From Bathymodiolus brooksi (Eukaryota > Mollusca > Bivalvia > Mytilida > Modiolidae), in the NCBI GenBank assembly GCA_963680875.1, contig OY804578.1, forward strand, positions 2,418,001 to 2,482,000: a stretch of 64,000 bases of DNA. Reading direction: 5' to 3'. A model generated the notes under the pieces. That model was not told the origin of the DNA, did no database searches, and was given only the letters and a program-made list of their open reading frames with translations. Made by a program: the position numbers and the translations under genes. Below are positions 33,201-47,579 of this stretch, in pieces; within the stretch, counting starts at the first letter, position 1, and each line of letters starts with the position of its first letter.

Positions 33201-35159
33201 CCCTGAAACTGAGAGTCTCTTCTCTACACTCCACTGAGACTGAGAGTCTCTTCTCTACCCTCCACTGAGACTGAGTCTCTTCTCTACACTCCTCTGAGAC
33301 TGAGAGTCTCTTCTCTACCCTCCACTGAGACTGAGAGTCTCTTCTCTACACTCCCCTGAGACTGAGGGTCTCTTCTCTACACTCCACTGAGACTGAGAGT
33401 CTCTTCTCTACCCTCCACTGTGACTGAGAGTCTCTTCTCTACACTCCACTGAGACTGAGAGTCTCTTCTCTACACTCCCCTGAGACTGAGGGTCTCTCCT
33501 CTACACTCCCCTGAGACTGAGGGTCTCTTCTCTACCCTCCACTGTGACTGAGGGTCTCTTCTCTATGCTCCACTGAGACTGGGGATCTCTTCTTTACACT
33601 CCACTGAGACTGAGGTTCTCTTCTCTATGCTCCACTGAGACTGAGAGTCTCTTCTCTACCCTCTTCTGAGACTGAGAGTCTCTTCTCTACACTCCATTGA
33701 GACTGAGGGTCTCTTCTCTACACTCCACTGAGACTGAGAGTCTCTTCTCTACGCTCCACTGAGACTGAGAGTCTCTTCTCTACGCTCCACTGAGACTGAG
33801 GGTCTCTTCTCTACCCTCCACTGAGACTGAGAGTCTCTTCTCTACCCTCCCCTGAGACTAAGGGTCTCTTCTCTACACTCCCCTGAGACTGAGAGTCTCT
33901 TCTCTACACTCCACGGAGACTGAGAGTCTCTTCTCTACCCTCCACTGAGACTGATGGTCTCTTCTCTACCCTCCACTGAGACTGAGAGTCTCTTCTCTAC
34001 ACTCCCCTGAGACTGAGAGTCTCTTCTCTACCCTCCACTGAGACTGAGAGTCTCTTCTCTACACTCCACTGAGACTGAGGGTCTCTTCTCTACATTCCAC
34101 TGAGACTGAGAGTATCTTCTCTACCCTCCACTGAGACTGAGGGTCTCTTTTCTACACTCCACTGAGACTGAGAGTCTCTTCTCTACCCTCCCCTGAGACT
34201 GAGAGTCTCTTCTCTACACTCCATTGAGACTGAGGGTCTCTTCTCTACACTCCACTGAGACTGAGAGTCTCTTCTCTACCCTCCACTGAGACTGAGAGTC
34301 TCTTCTCTACACTCCACTGAGACTGAGAGTCTCTTCTCTACCCTCCCCTGAGACTGAGAGTCTCTTCTCTACACTCCCCTGAGACTGAGGGTCTCTTCTC
34401 TATCCTCCACTGAGACTGAGGGTCTCTTCTCTACACTCCACTGAGACTGAGAGTCTCTTCTCTACACTCCCCTGAGACTGTGAGTCTCTTCTCTACACTC
34501 CCCTGAGACTGAGAATCTCTTCTCTACCTCCACTGAGACTGAGGGTCTCTTCTCTATGCTCCACTGAGACTGAGGGTCTCTTCTCTATCCTCCACTGAGA
34601 CTGAGGGTCTCTTCTCTACACTCCCCTGCGACTGAGAGTCTCTTCTCTACACTCCACTGAGACTGAGAGTCTCTTCTCTACCCTCCCCTGAGACTGAGGG
34701 TCTCTTCTCTACCCTCCACTGAGACTGTGGGTCTCTTCTCTACACTCCACTTATACTGAGAGTCTCTTCTCTACCTTCCCCTGAGACTGAGTCTCTTCTC
34801 TACCCTCCACTGAGACTGAGAGTCTCTTCTCTACCCTCCACTGAGACTGAGAGTCTCTTCTCTACACTCCCCTGAGACTGAGGGTCTCTTCTCTACACTC
34901 CACTGAGACTGAGAGTCTCTTCCCTACCCTCCACTGAGACTGAGAGTCTTTTCTCTACCCTCCACTGAGACTGAGAGTCTCTTTTATACACTCCCCTGTG
35001 ACTGAGAGTCTCTTCTCTACCCTCCACTGAGACTGAGAGTCTCTTCTCTACACTCCACTGAGACTGAGAGTCTCTTCTCTACGCTCCACTGAGACTGAGA
35101 GTCTCTTCTCTACCCTCCACTGAGACTATGGGTCTCTTCTCTACACTCCACTTAGACTG

Positions 35160-38100
35160 AGAGTCTCTTCTCTACCCTCCCCTGAGACTGAGTCTCTTCT
35201 CTACCCTCCACTGAGACTGAGAGTCTCTTCTCTACACTCCCCTGAAACTGAGAGTCTCTTCTCTACACTCCACTGAGACTGAGAGTCTCTTCTCTACCCT
35301 CCACTGAGACTGAGTCTCTTCTCTACACTCCTCTGAGACTGAGAGTCTCTTCTCTACCCTCCACTGAGAATGAGAGTCTCTTCTCTACACTCCCCTGAGA
35401 CTGAGGGTCTCTTCTCTACACTCCACTGAGACTGAGAGTCTCTTCTCTACCCTCCACTGTGACTGAGAGTCTCTTCTCTACACTCCACTGAGACTGAGAG
35501 TCTCTTCTCTACACTCCCCTGAGACTGAGGGTCTCTCCTCTACACTCCCCTGAGACTGAGGGTCTCTTCTCTACCCTCCACTGTGACTGAGGGTCTCTTC
35601 TCTATGCTCCACTGAGACTGGGGATCTCTTCTTTACACTCCACTGAGACTGAGGTTCTCTTCTCTATGCTCCACTGAGACTGAGAGTCTCTTCTCTACCC
35701 TCTTCTGAGACTGAGAGTCTCTTCTCTACACTCCATTGAGACTGAGGGTCTCTTCTCTACACTCCACTGAGACTGAGAGTCTCTTCTCTACCCTCCACTG
35801 AGACTGAGAGTCTCTTCTCTACACTCCACTGAGACTGAGAGTCTCTTCTCTACCCTCCCCTGAGACTGAGAGTCTCTTCTCTACACTCCCCTGAGACTGA
35901 GGGTCTCTTCTCTATCCTCCACTGAGACTGAGGGTCTCTTCTCTACACTCCACTGAGACTGAGAGTCTCTTCTCTACACTCCCCTGAGACTGTGAGTCTC
36001 TTCTCTACACTCCCCTGAGACTGAGAATCTCTTCTCTACCTCCACTGAGACTGAGGGTCTCTTCTCTATGCTCCACTGAGACTGAGGGTCTCTTCTCTAT
36101 CCTCCACTGAGACTGAGGGTCTCTTCTCTACACTCCCCTGCGACTGAGAGTCTCTTCTCTACACTCCACTGAGACTGAGAGTCTCTTCTCTACCCTCCCC
36201 TGAGACTGAGGGTCTCTTCTCTACCCTCCACTGAGACTGTGGGTCTCTTCTCTACACTCCACTGAGACTGAGAGTCTCCTCTCTACCCTCCCCTGAGACT
36301 GAGTCTCTTCTCTACCCTCCACTGAGACTGAGAGTCTCTTCTCTACCCTCCACTGAGACTGAGAGTCTCTTCTCTACACTCCCCTGAAACTGAGAGTCTC
36401 TTCTCTACACTCCACTGAGACTGAGAGTCTCTTCTCTACACTCCCCTGAGACTGAGAGTCTCTTCTCTATGCTCCACTGAGACTGAGAGTCTCTTCTCTA
36501 CCCTCCCCTGAGACTGAGAGTCTCTTCTCTACACTCCCCTGAGACTGAGGGTCTCTTCTCTATCCTCCACTGAGACTGAGGGTCTCTTCTCTACACTCCA
36601 CTGAGACTGTGAGTCTCTTCTCTACACTCCCCTGAGACTGAGAATCTCTTCTCTACCTCCACTGAGACTGAGGGTCTCTTCTCTATGCTCCACTGAGACT
36701 GAGGGTCTCTTCTCTATCCTCCACTGAGACTGAGGGTCTCTTCTCTACACTCCCCTGCGACTGAGAGTCTCTTCTCTACACTCCACTGAGACTGAGAGTC
36801 TCTTCTCTACCCTCCCCTGAGACTGAGGGTCTCTTCTCTACCCTGCACTGAGACTGTGGGTCTCTTCTCTACACTCCACTTAGACTGAGAGTCTCTTCTC
36901 TACCTTCCCCTGAGACTGAGTCTCTTCTCTACCCTCCACTGAGACTGAGAGTCTCTTCTCTACCCTCCACTGAGACTGAGAGTCTCTTCTCTACACTCCC
37001 CTGAAACTGAGAGTCTCTTCTCTACACTCCACTGAGACTGAGAGTCTCTTCTCTACCCTCCACTGAGACTGAGTCTCTTCTCTACACTCCTCTGAGACTG
37101 AGAGTCTCTTCTCTACCCTCCACTGAGACTGAGAGTCTCTTCTCTACCCTCCCCTGAGACTGAGAGTCTCTTCTCTACACTCCCCTGAGACTGAGGGTCT
37201 CTTCTCTATCCTCCACTGAGACTGAGGGTCTCTTCTCTACACTCCACTGAGACTGAGAGTCTCTTCTCTACACTCCCCTGAGACTGTGAGTCTCTTCTCT
37301 ACACTCCCCTGAGACTGAGAATCTCTTCTCTACCTCCACTGAGACTGAGGGTCTCTTCTCTATGCTCCACTGAGACTGAGGGTCTCTTCTCTATCCTCCA
37401 CTGAGACTGAGGGTCTCTTCTCTACACTCCCCTGCGACTGAGAGTCTCTTCTCTACACTCCACTGAGACTGAGAGTCTCTTCTCTACCCTCCCCTGAGAC
37501 TGAGAGTCTCTTCTCTACGCTCCACTGAGACTGAGAGTCTCTTCTCTACGCTCCACTGAGACTGAGGGTCTCTTCTCTACCCTCCACTGAGACTGAGAGT
37601 CTCTTCTCTACCCTCCCCTGAGACTGAGGGTCTCTTCTCTACACTCCACTGAGACTGAGAGTCTCTTCCCTACCCTCCACTGAGACTGAGAGTCTTTTCT
37701 CTACCCTCCACTGAGACTGAGAGTCTCTTTTCTACACTCCCCTGAGACTGAGAGTCTCTTCTCTACCCTCCACTGAGACTGAGAGTCTCTTCTCTACACT
37801 CCACTGAGACTGAGAGTCTCTTCTCTACGCTCCACTGAGACTGAGAGTCTCTTCTCTACCCTCCACTGAGACTGAGGGTCTCTTCTCTACCCTCCACTGA
37901 GACTGAGAGTCTCTTCTCTACCATCCCCTGAGACTAAGGGTCTCTTCTCTACACTCCCCTGAGACTGAGGGTCTCTTCTCTACACTCCACTGAGACTGAG
38001 AGTCTCTTCCCTACCCTCCACTGAGACTGAGAGTCTTTTCTCTACACTCCACTGAGACTGAGAGTCTCTTTTCTACACTCCCCTGAGACTGAGAGTCTCT

Positions 38101-41100
38101 TCTCTACCCTCCACTGAGACTGAGAGTCTCTTCTCTACGCTCCACTGAGACTGAGAGTCTCTTCTCTACGCTCCACTGAGACTGAGAGTCTCTTCTCTAC
38201 GCTCCACTGAGACTGAGGGTCTCTTCTCTACCCTCCACTGAGACTGAGAGTCTCTTCTCTAACCTCTTCTGAGACTAAGGGTCTCTTCTCTACACTCCCC
38301 TGAGACTGAGAGTCTCTTCTCTACCCTCCACTGAGACTGAAGGTCTCTTCTCTATCCTCCACTGAGACTGAGAGTCTCTTCTCTACACTCCCCTGAGACT
38401 GAGAGTCTCTTCTCTACCCTCCCCTGAGACTGAGTCTCTTCTCTACCCTCCACTGAGACTGAGAGTCTCTTCTCTACACTCCCCTGAAACTGAGAGTCTC
38501 TTCTCTACACTCCACTGAGACTGAGAGTCTCTTCTCTACCCTCCACTGAGACTGAGTCTCTTCTCTACACTCCTCTGAGACTGAGAGTCTCTTCTCTACC
38601 CTCCACTGAGACTGAGAGTCTCTTCTCTACACTCCCCTGAGACTGAGGGTCTCTTCTCTACACTCCACTGAGACTGAGAGTCTCTTCTCTACCCTCCACT
38701 GTGACTGAGAGTCTCTTCTCTACACTCCACTGAGACTGAGAGTCTCTTCTCTACACTCCCCTGAGACTGAGGGTCTCTCCTCTACACTCCCCTGAGACTG
38801 AGGGTCTCTTCTCTACCCTCCACTGTGACTGAGGGTCTCTTCTCTATGCTCCACTGAGACTGGGGATCTCTTCTTTACACTCCACTGAGACTGAGGTTCT
38901 CTTCTCTATGCTCCACTGAGACTGAGAGTCTCTTCTCTACCCTCTTCTGAGACTGAGAGTCTCTTCTCTAAACTCCATTGAGACTGAGGGTCTCTTCTCT
39001 ACACTCCACTGAGACTGAGAGTCTCTTCTCTACCCTCCACTGAGACTGAGAGTCTCTTCTCTACACTCCACTGAGACTGAGAGTCTCTTCTCTACCCTCC
39101 CCTGAGACTGAGAGTCTCTTCTCTACACTCCCCTGAGACTGAGGGTCTCTTCTCTATCCTCCACTGAGACTGAGGGTCTCTTCTCTACACTCCACTGAGA
39201 CTGAGAGTCTCTTCTCTACACTCCCCTGAGACTGTGAGTCTCTTCTCTACACTCCCCTGAGACTGAGAATCTCTTCTCTACCTCCACTGAGACTGAGGGT
39301 CTCTTCTCTATGCTCCACTGAGACTGAGGGTCTCTTCTCTATCCTCCACTGAGACTGAGGGTCTCTTCTCTACACTCCCCTGCGACTGAGAGTCTCTTCT
39401 CTACACTCCACTGAGACTGAGAGTCTCTTCTCTACCCTCCCCTGAGACTGAGGGTCTCTTCTCTACCCTCCACTGAGACTGTGGGTCTCTTCTCTACACT
39501 CCACTGAGACTGAGAGTCTCCTCTCTACCCTCCCCTGAGACTGAGTCTCTTCTCTACCCTCCACTGAGACTGAGAGTCTCTTCTCTACCCTCCACTGAGA
39601 CTGAGAGTCTCTTCTCTACACTCCCCTGAAACTGAGAGTCTCTTCTCTACACTCCACTGAGACTGAGAGTCTCTTCTCTACACTCCCCTGAGACTGAGAG
39701 TCTCTTCTCTATGCTCCACTGAGACTGAGAGTCTCTTCTCTACCCTCCCCTGAGACTGAGAGTCTCTTCTCTACACTCCCCTGAGACTGAGGGTCTCTTC
39801 TCTATCCTCCACTGAGACTGAGGGTCTCTTCTCTACACTCCACTGAGACTGTGAGTCTCTTCTCTACACTCCCCTGAGACTGAGAATCTCTTCTCTACCT
39901 CCACTGAGACTGAGGGTCTCTTCTCTATGCTCCACTGAGACTGAGGGTCTCTTCTCTATCCTCCACTGAGACTGAGGGTCTCTTCTCTACACTCCCCTGC
40001 GACTGAGAGTCTCTTCTCTACACTCCACTGAGACTGAGAGTCTCTTCTCTACCCTCCCCTGAGACTGAGGGTCTCTTCTCTACCCTCCACTGAGACTGTG
40101 GGTCTCTTCTCTACACTCCACTTAGACTGAGAGTCTCTTCTCTACCTTCCCCTGAGACTGAGTCTCTTCTCTACCCTCCACTGAGACTGAGAGTCTCTTC
40201 TCTACCCTCCACTGAGACTGAGAGTCTCTTCTCTACACTCCCCTGAAACTGAGAGTCTCTTCTCTACACTCCACTGAGACTGAGAGTCTCTTCTCTACCC
40301 TCCACTGAGACTGAGTCTCTTCTCTACACTCCTCTGAGACTGAGAGTCTCTTCTCTACCCTCCACTGAGACTGAGAGTCTCTTCTCTACCCTCCCCTGAG
40401 ACTGAGAGTCTCTTCTCTACACTCCCCTGAGACTGAGGGTCTCTTCTCTATCCTCCACTGAGACTGAGGGTCTCTTCTCTACACTCCACTGAGACTGAGA
40501 GTCTCTTCTCTACACTCCCCTGAGACTGTGAGTCTCTTCTCTACACTCCCCTGAGACTGAGAATCTCTTCTCTACCTCCACTGAGACTGAGGGTCTCTTC
40601 TCTATGCTCCACTGAGACTGAGGGTCTCTTCTCTATCCTCCACTGAGACTGAGGGTCTCTTCTCTACACTCCCCTGCGACTGAGAGTCTCTTCTCTACAC
40701 TCCACTGAGACTGAGAGTCTCTTCTCTACCCTCCCCTGAGACTGAGAGTCTCTTCTCTACGCTCCACTGAGACTGAGAGTCTCTTCTCTACGCTCCACTG
40801 AGACTGAGGGTCTCTTCTCTACCCTCCACTGAGACTGAGAGTCTCTTCTCTACCCTCCCCTGAGACTGAGGGTCTCTTCTCTACACTCCACTGAGACTGA
40901 GAGTCTCTTCCCTACCCTCCACTGAGACTGAGAGTCTTTTCTCTACCCTCCACTGAGACTGAGAGTCTCTTTTCTACACTCCCCTGAGACTGAGAGTCTC
41001 TTCTCTACCCTCCACTGAGACTGAGAGTCTCTTCTCTACACTCCACTGAGACTGAGAGTCTCTTCTCTACGCTCCACTGAGACTGAGAGTCTCTTCTCTA

Positions 41101-41643
41101 CCCTCCACTGAGACTGAGGGTCTCTTCTCTACCCTCCACTGAGACTGAGAGTCTCTTCTCTACCCTCCCCTGAGACTAAGGGTCTCTTCTCTACACTCCC
41201 CTGAGACTGAGGGTCTCTTCTCTACACTCCACTGAGACTGAGAGTCTCTTCCCTACCCTCCACTGAGACTGAGAGTCTTTTCTCTACCCTCCACTGAGAC
41301 TGAGAGTCTCTTTTCTACACTCCCCTGTGACTGAGAGTCTCTTCTCTACCCTCCACTGAGACTGAGAGTCTCTTCTCTACGCTCCACTGAGACTGAGAGT
41401 CTCTTCTCTACGCTCCACTGAGACTGAGAGTCTCTTCTCTACGCTCCACTGAGACTGAGGGTCTCTTCTCTACCCTCCACTGAGACTGAGAGTCTCTTCT
41501 CTAACCTCTTCTGAGACTAAGGGTCTCTTCTCTACACTCCCCTGAGACTGAGAGTCTCTTCTCTACCCTCCACTGAGACTGAAGGTCTCTTCTCTATCCT
41601 CCACTGAGACTGAGAGTCTCTTCTCTACACTCCCCTGAGACTG
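35160..41643. repeat. Higher-order tandem duplication, two 3,242-bp units
   Basis: Within the 31-bp array, about 35160-38401 is followed directly by a copy at 38402-41643. The order of marker units ('ctgcgactg' at about 36139, 36757 and 37432 versus 39381, 39998 and 40674; 'ctgggga' at 35615 versus 38858) is the same throughout at a constant offset of 3,242 bp. By eye I found only about six single-base differences (near 35370, 35729, 36845, 37923, 38045 and 38085). Confidence 0.85.
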
Positions 41644-44600
41644 AGAGTCTCTTCTCTACCCTCCACTGAGACTGAGAGTCTCTTCTCTACACTCCACTGA
41701 GACTGAGAGTCTCTTCTCTACCCTCCACTGAGACTGAGGGTCTCTTCTCTACACTCCACTGAGACTGAGGGTCTCTTCTCTACACTCCACTGAGACTGAG
41801 AGTCTCTTCTCTACCCTCCACTGAGACTGAGAGTCTTTTCTCTACCCTCCACTGAGACTGAGAGTCTCTTTTCTACACTCCCCTGAGACTGAGAGTCTCT
41901 TCTCTACCCTCCACTGAGACTGAGAGTCTCTTCTCTACACTCCACTGAGACTGAGAGTCTCTTCTCTACGCTCCACTGAGACTGAGAGTCTCTTCTCTAC
42001 GCTCCACTGAGACTGAGGGTCTCTTCTCTACCCTCCACTGAGACTGAGAGTCTCTTCTCTACCCTCCCCTGAGACTAAGGGTCTCTTCTCTACACTCCCC
42101 TGAGACTGAGAGTCTCTTCTCTACACTCCACTGAGACTGAGAGTCTCTTCTCTACCCTCCACTGAGACTGAGGGTCTCTTCTCTACACTCCACTGAGACT
42201 GAGAGTCTCTTCTCTACACTCCCCTGAGACTGAGAGTCTCTTCTCTACCCTCCACTGAGACTGAGAGTCTCTTCTCTACACTCCACTGAGACTGAGGGTC
42301 TCTTCTCTACATTCCACTGAGACTGAGAGTATCTTCTCTACCCTCCACTGAGACTGAGGGTCTCTTTTCTACACTCCACTGAGACAGAGTCTCTTCTCTA
42401 CCCTCCCCTGAGACTGAGAGTCTCTTCTCTACACTCCATTGAGACTGAGGGTCTCTTCTCTACACTCCACTGAGACTGAGAGTCTCTTCTCTACCCTCCA
42501 CTGACACTGAGAGTCTCTTCTCTACCCTCCACTGAGACTGAGTCTCTTCTATACCCTCCCCTGAGACTGAGAGTCTCTTCTCTACACTCCCCTGAGACTG
42601 AGGGTCTCTTCTCTATCCTCCACTGAGACTGAGGGTCTCTTCTCTACACTCCACTGAGACTGAGAGTCTCTTCTCTACACTCCCCTGAGACTGTGAGTCT
42701 CTTCTCTACACTCCCCTGAGACTGAGAATCTCTTCTCTACCTCCACTGAGACTGAGGGTCTCTTCTCTATGCTCCACTGAGACTGAGGGTCTCTTCTCTA
42801 TCCTCCACTGAGACTGAGGGTCTCTTCTCTACACTCCCCTGCGACTGAGAGTCTCTTCCCTACACTCCACTGAGACTGAGAGTCTCTTCTCTACCCTCCC
42901 CTGAGACTGAGGGTCTCTTCTCTACCCTCCACTGAGACTGTGGGTCTCTTCTCTACACTCCACTTAGACTGAGAGTCTCTTCTCTACCCTCCCCTGAGAC
43001 TGAGTCTCTTCTCTACCCTCCACTGAGACTGAGAGTCTCTTCTCTACACTCCCCTGAAACTGAGAGTCTCTTCTCTACACTCCACTGAGACTGAGTCTCT
43101 TCTCTACCCTCCACTGAGACTGAGTCTCTTTTCTACACTCCTCTGAGACTGAGAGTCTCTTCTCTACCCTCCCCTGAGACTGAGAGTCTCTTCTCTACAC
43201 TCCCCTGAGACTGAGGGTCTCTTCTCTACACTCCACTGAGACTGAGAGTCTCTTCTCTACCCTCCACTGTGACTGAGAGTCTCTTCTCTACACTCCACTG
43301 AGACTGAGAGTCTCTTCTCTACACTCCCCTGAGACTGAGGGTCTGTCCTCTACACTCCCCTGAGACTGAGGGTATCTTCTCTACCCTCCACTGTGACTGA
43401 GGGTCTCTTCTCTATGCTCCACTGAGACTGGGGATCTCTTCTTTACACTCCACTGAGACTGAGGTTCTCTTCTCTATGCTCCACTGAGACTGAGAGTCTC
43501 TTCTCTACCCTCTCCTGAGACTGAGAGTCTCTTCTCTACCCTCCACTGTGACTGAGAGTCTCTTCTCTACACTCCACTGAGACTGAGAGTCTCTTCTCTA
43601 CACTCCCCTGAGACTGAGGGTCTGTCCTCTACACTCCCCTGAGACTGAGGGTCTCTTCTCTACCCTCCACTGTGACTGAGGGTCTCTTCTCTATGCTCCA
43701 CTGAGACTGGGGATCTCTTCTTTACACTCCACTGAGACTGAGGTTCTCTTCTCTATGCTCCACTGAGACTGAGAGTCTCTTCTCTACCCTCTCCTGAGAC
43801 TGAGAGTCTCTTCTCTACACTCCATTGAGACTGAGGGTCTCTTCTCTACACTCCACTGAGACTGAGAGTCTCTTCTCTACCCTCCACTGAGACTGAGAGT
43901 CTCTTCTCTACACTCCACTGAGACTGAGAGTCTCTTCTCTACCCTCCCCTGAGACTGAGAGTCTCTTCTCTACACTCCCCTGAGACTGAGGGTCTCTTCT
44001 CTATCCTCCCCTGAGACTGAGGGTCTCTTCTCTACACTCCACTGAGACTGAGAGTCTCTTCTCTACACTCCCCTGAGACTGTGAGTCTCTTCTCTACACT
44101 CCCCTGAGACTGAGAATCTCTTCTCTACCTCCACTGAGACTGAGGGTCTCTTCTCTATGCTCCACTGAGACTGAGGGTCTCTTCTCTATCCTCCACTGAG
44201 ACTGAGGGTCTCTTCTCTACACTCCCCTGCGACTGAGAGTCTCTTCTCTACACTCCACTGAGACTGAGAGTCTCTTCTCTACCCTCCCCTGAGACTGAGG
44301 GTCTCTTCTCTACCCTCCACTGAGACTGTGGGTCTCTTCTCTACACTCCACTTATACTGAGAGTCTCTTCTCTACCTTCCCCTGAGACTGAGTCTCTTCT
44401 CTACGCTCCACTGAGACTGAGAGTCTCTTCTCTACCCTCCACTGAGACTGAGAGTCTCTTCTCTACACTCCCCTGAGACTGAGGGTCTCTTCTCTACACT
44501 CCACTGAGACTGAGAGTCTCTTCCCTACCCTCCACTGAGACTGAGAGTCTTTTCTCTACCCTCCACTGAGACTGAGAGTCTCTTTTATACACTCCCCTGT

Positions 44601-47579
44601 GACTGAGAGTCTCTTCTCTACCCTCCACTGAGACTGAGAGTCTCTTCTCTACACTCCACTGAGACTGAGAGTCTCTTCTCTACGCTCCACTGAGACTGAG
44701 AGTCTCTTCTCTACCCTCCACTGAGACTGAGGGTCTCTTCTCTACCCTCCACTGAGACTGAGAGTCTCTTCTCTACCCTCCCCTGAGACTAAGGGTCTCT
44801 TCTCTACACTCCCCTGAGACTGAGGGTCTCTTCTCTACACTCCACTGAGACTGAGAGTCTCTTCCCTACCCTCCACTGAGACTGAGAGTCTTTTCTCTAC
44901 CCTCCACTGAGACTGAGAGTCTCTTTTCTACACTCCCCTGAGACTGAGAGTCTCTTCTCTACCCTCCACTGAGACTGAGAGTCTCTTCTCTACGCTCCAC
45001 TGAGACTGTGAGTCTCTTCTCTACGCTCCACTGAGACTGAGAGTCTCTTCTCTACGCTCCACTGAGACTGAGGGTCTCTTCTCTACCCTCCACTGAGACT
45101 GAGAGTCTCTTCTCTAACCTCCTCTGAGACTAAGGGTCTCTTCTCTACACTCCCCTGAGACTGAGAGTCTCTTCTCTACCCTCCACTGAGACTGAGGGTG
45201 TCTTCTCTATCCTCCACTGAGACTGAGAGTCTCTTCTCTACACTCCCCTGAGACTGAGAGTCTCTTCTCTACCCTCCACTGAGACTGAGAGTCTCTTCTC
45301 TACACTCCACTGAGACTGAGAGTCTCTTCTCTACCCTCCACTGAGACTGAGGGTCTCTTCTCTACACTCCACTGAGACTGAGGGTCTATTCTCTACACTC
45401 CACTGAGACTGAGAGTCTCTTCTCTACCCTCCACTGAGACTGAGAGTCTTTTCTCTACCCTCCACTGAGACTGAGAGTCTCTTTTCTACCCTCCCCTGAG
45501 ACTGAGAGTCTCTTCTTTACCCTCCACTGAGACTGAGAGTCTCTTCTCTACACTCCACTGAGACTGAGAGTCTCTTCTCTACGCTCCACTGAGACTGAGA
45601 GTCTCTTCTCTACGCTCCACTGAGACTGAGGGTCTCTTCTCTACCCTCCACTGAGACTGAGAGTCTCTTCTCTACCCTCCCCTGAGACTAAGGGTCTCTT
45701 CTCTACACTCCCCTGAGACTGAGAGTCTCTTCTCTACACTCCACTGAGACTGAGAGTCTCTTCTCTACCCTCCACTGAGACTGAGGGTCTCTTCTCTACC
45801 CTCCACTGAGACTGAGAGTCTCTTCTCTACACTCCCCTGAGACTGAGAGTCTCTTCTCTACCCTCCACTGAGACTGAGAGTCTCTTCTCTACACTCCACT
45901 GAGACTGAGGGTCTCTTCTCTACATTCCACTGAGACTGAGAGTATCTTCTCTACCCTCCACTGAGACTGAGGGTCTCTTTTCTACACTCCACTGAGACTG
46001 AGAGTCTCTTCTCTACCCTCCCCTGAGACTGAGAGTCTCTTCTCTACACTCCATTGAGACTGAGGGTCTCTTCTCTACACTCCACTGAGACTGAGAGTCT
46101 CTTCTCTACCCTCCACTGAGACTGAGAGTCTCTTCTCTACACTCCACTGAGACTGAGAGTCTCTTCTCTACCCTCCCCTGAGACTGAGAGTCTCTTCTCT
46201 ACACTCCCCTGAGACTGAGGGTCTCTTCTCTATCCTCCACTGAGACTGAGGGTCTCTTCTCTACACTCCACTGAGACTGAGAGTCTCTTCTCTACACTCC
46301 CCTGAGACTGTGAGTCTCTTCTCTACACTCCCCTGAGACTGAGAATCTCTTCTCTACCTCCACTGAGACTGAGGGTCTCTTCTCTATGCTCCACTGAGAC
46401 TGAGGGTCTCTTCTCTACACTCCACTGAGACTGAGAGTCTCTTCTCTACCCTCCCCTGAGACTGAGGGTCTCTTCTCTACCCTCCACTGAGACTGTGGGT
46501 CTCTTCTCTACACTCCACTTATACTGAGAGTCTCTTCTCTACCTTCCCCTGAGACTGAGTCTCTTCTCTACCCTCCACTGAGACTGAGAGTCTCTTCTCT
46601 ACCCTCCACTGAGACTGAGAGTCTCTTCTCTACACTCCCCTGAGACTGAGGGTCTCTTCTCTACACTCCACTGAGACTGAGAGTCTCTTCCCTACCCTCC
46701 ACTGAGACTGAGAGTCTTTTCTCTACCCTCCACTGAGACTGAGAGTCTCTTTTATACACTCCCCTGTGACTGAGAGTCTCTTCTCTACCCTCCACTGAGA
46801 CTGAGAGTCTCTTCTCTACACTCCACTGAGACTGAGAGTCTCTTCTCTACGCTCCACTGAGACTGAGAGTCTCTTCTCTACCCTCCACTGAGACTGTGGG
46901 TCTCTTCTCTACACTCCACTTAGACTGAGAGTCTCTTCTCTACCCTCCCCTGAGACTGAGTCTCTTCTCTACCCTCCACTGAGACTGAGAGTCTCTTCTC
47001 TACACTCCCCTGAAACTGAGAGTCTCTTCTCTACACTCCACTGAGACTGAGAGTCTCTTCTCTACCCTCCACTGAGACTGAGTCTCTTCTCTACACTCCT
47101 CTGAGACTGAGAGTCTCTTCTCTACCCTCCACTGAGACTGAGAGTCTCTTCTCTACACTCCCCTGAGACTGAGGGTCTCTTCTCTACACTCCACTGAGAC
47201 TGAGAGTCTCTTCTCTACCCTCCACTGTGACTGAGAGTCTCTTCTCTACACTCCACTGAGACTGAGAGTCTCTTCTCTACACTCCCCTGAGACTGAGGGT
47301 CTCTCCTCTACACTCCCCTGAGACTGAGGGTCTCTTCTCTACCCTCCACTGAGACTGAGAGTCTCTTCTCTACACTCCACTGAGACTGAGAGTCTCTTCT
47401 CTACCCTCCCCTGAGACTGAGAGTCTCTTCTCTACACTCCCCTGAGACTGAGGGTCTCTTCTCTATCCTCCACTGAGACTGAGGGTCTCTTCTCTACACT
47501 CCACTGAGACTGAGAGTCTCTTCTCTACACTCCCCTGAGACTGTGAGTCTCTTCTCTACACTCCCCTGAGACTGAGAAT

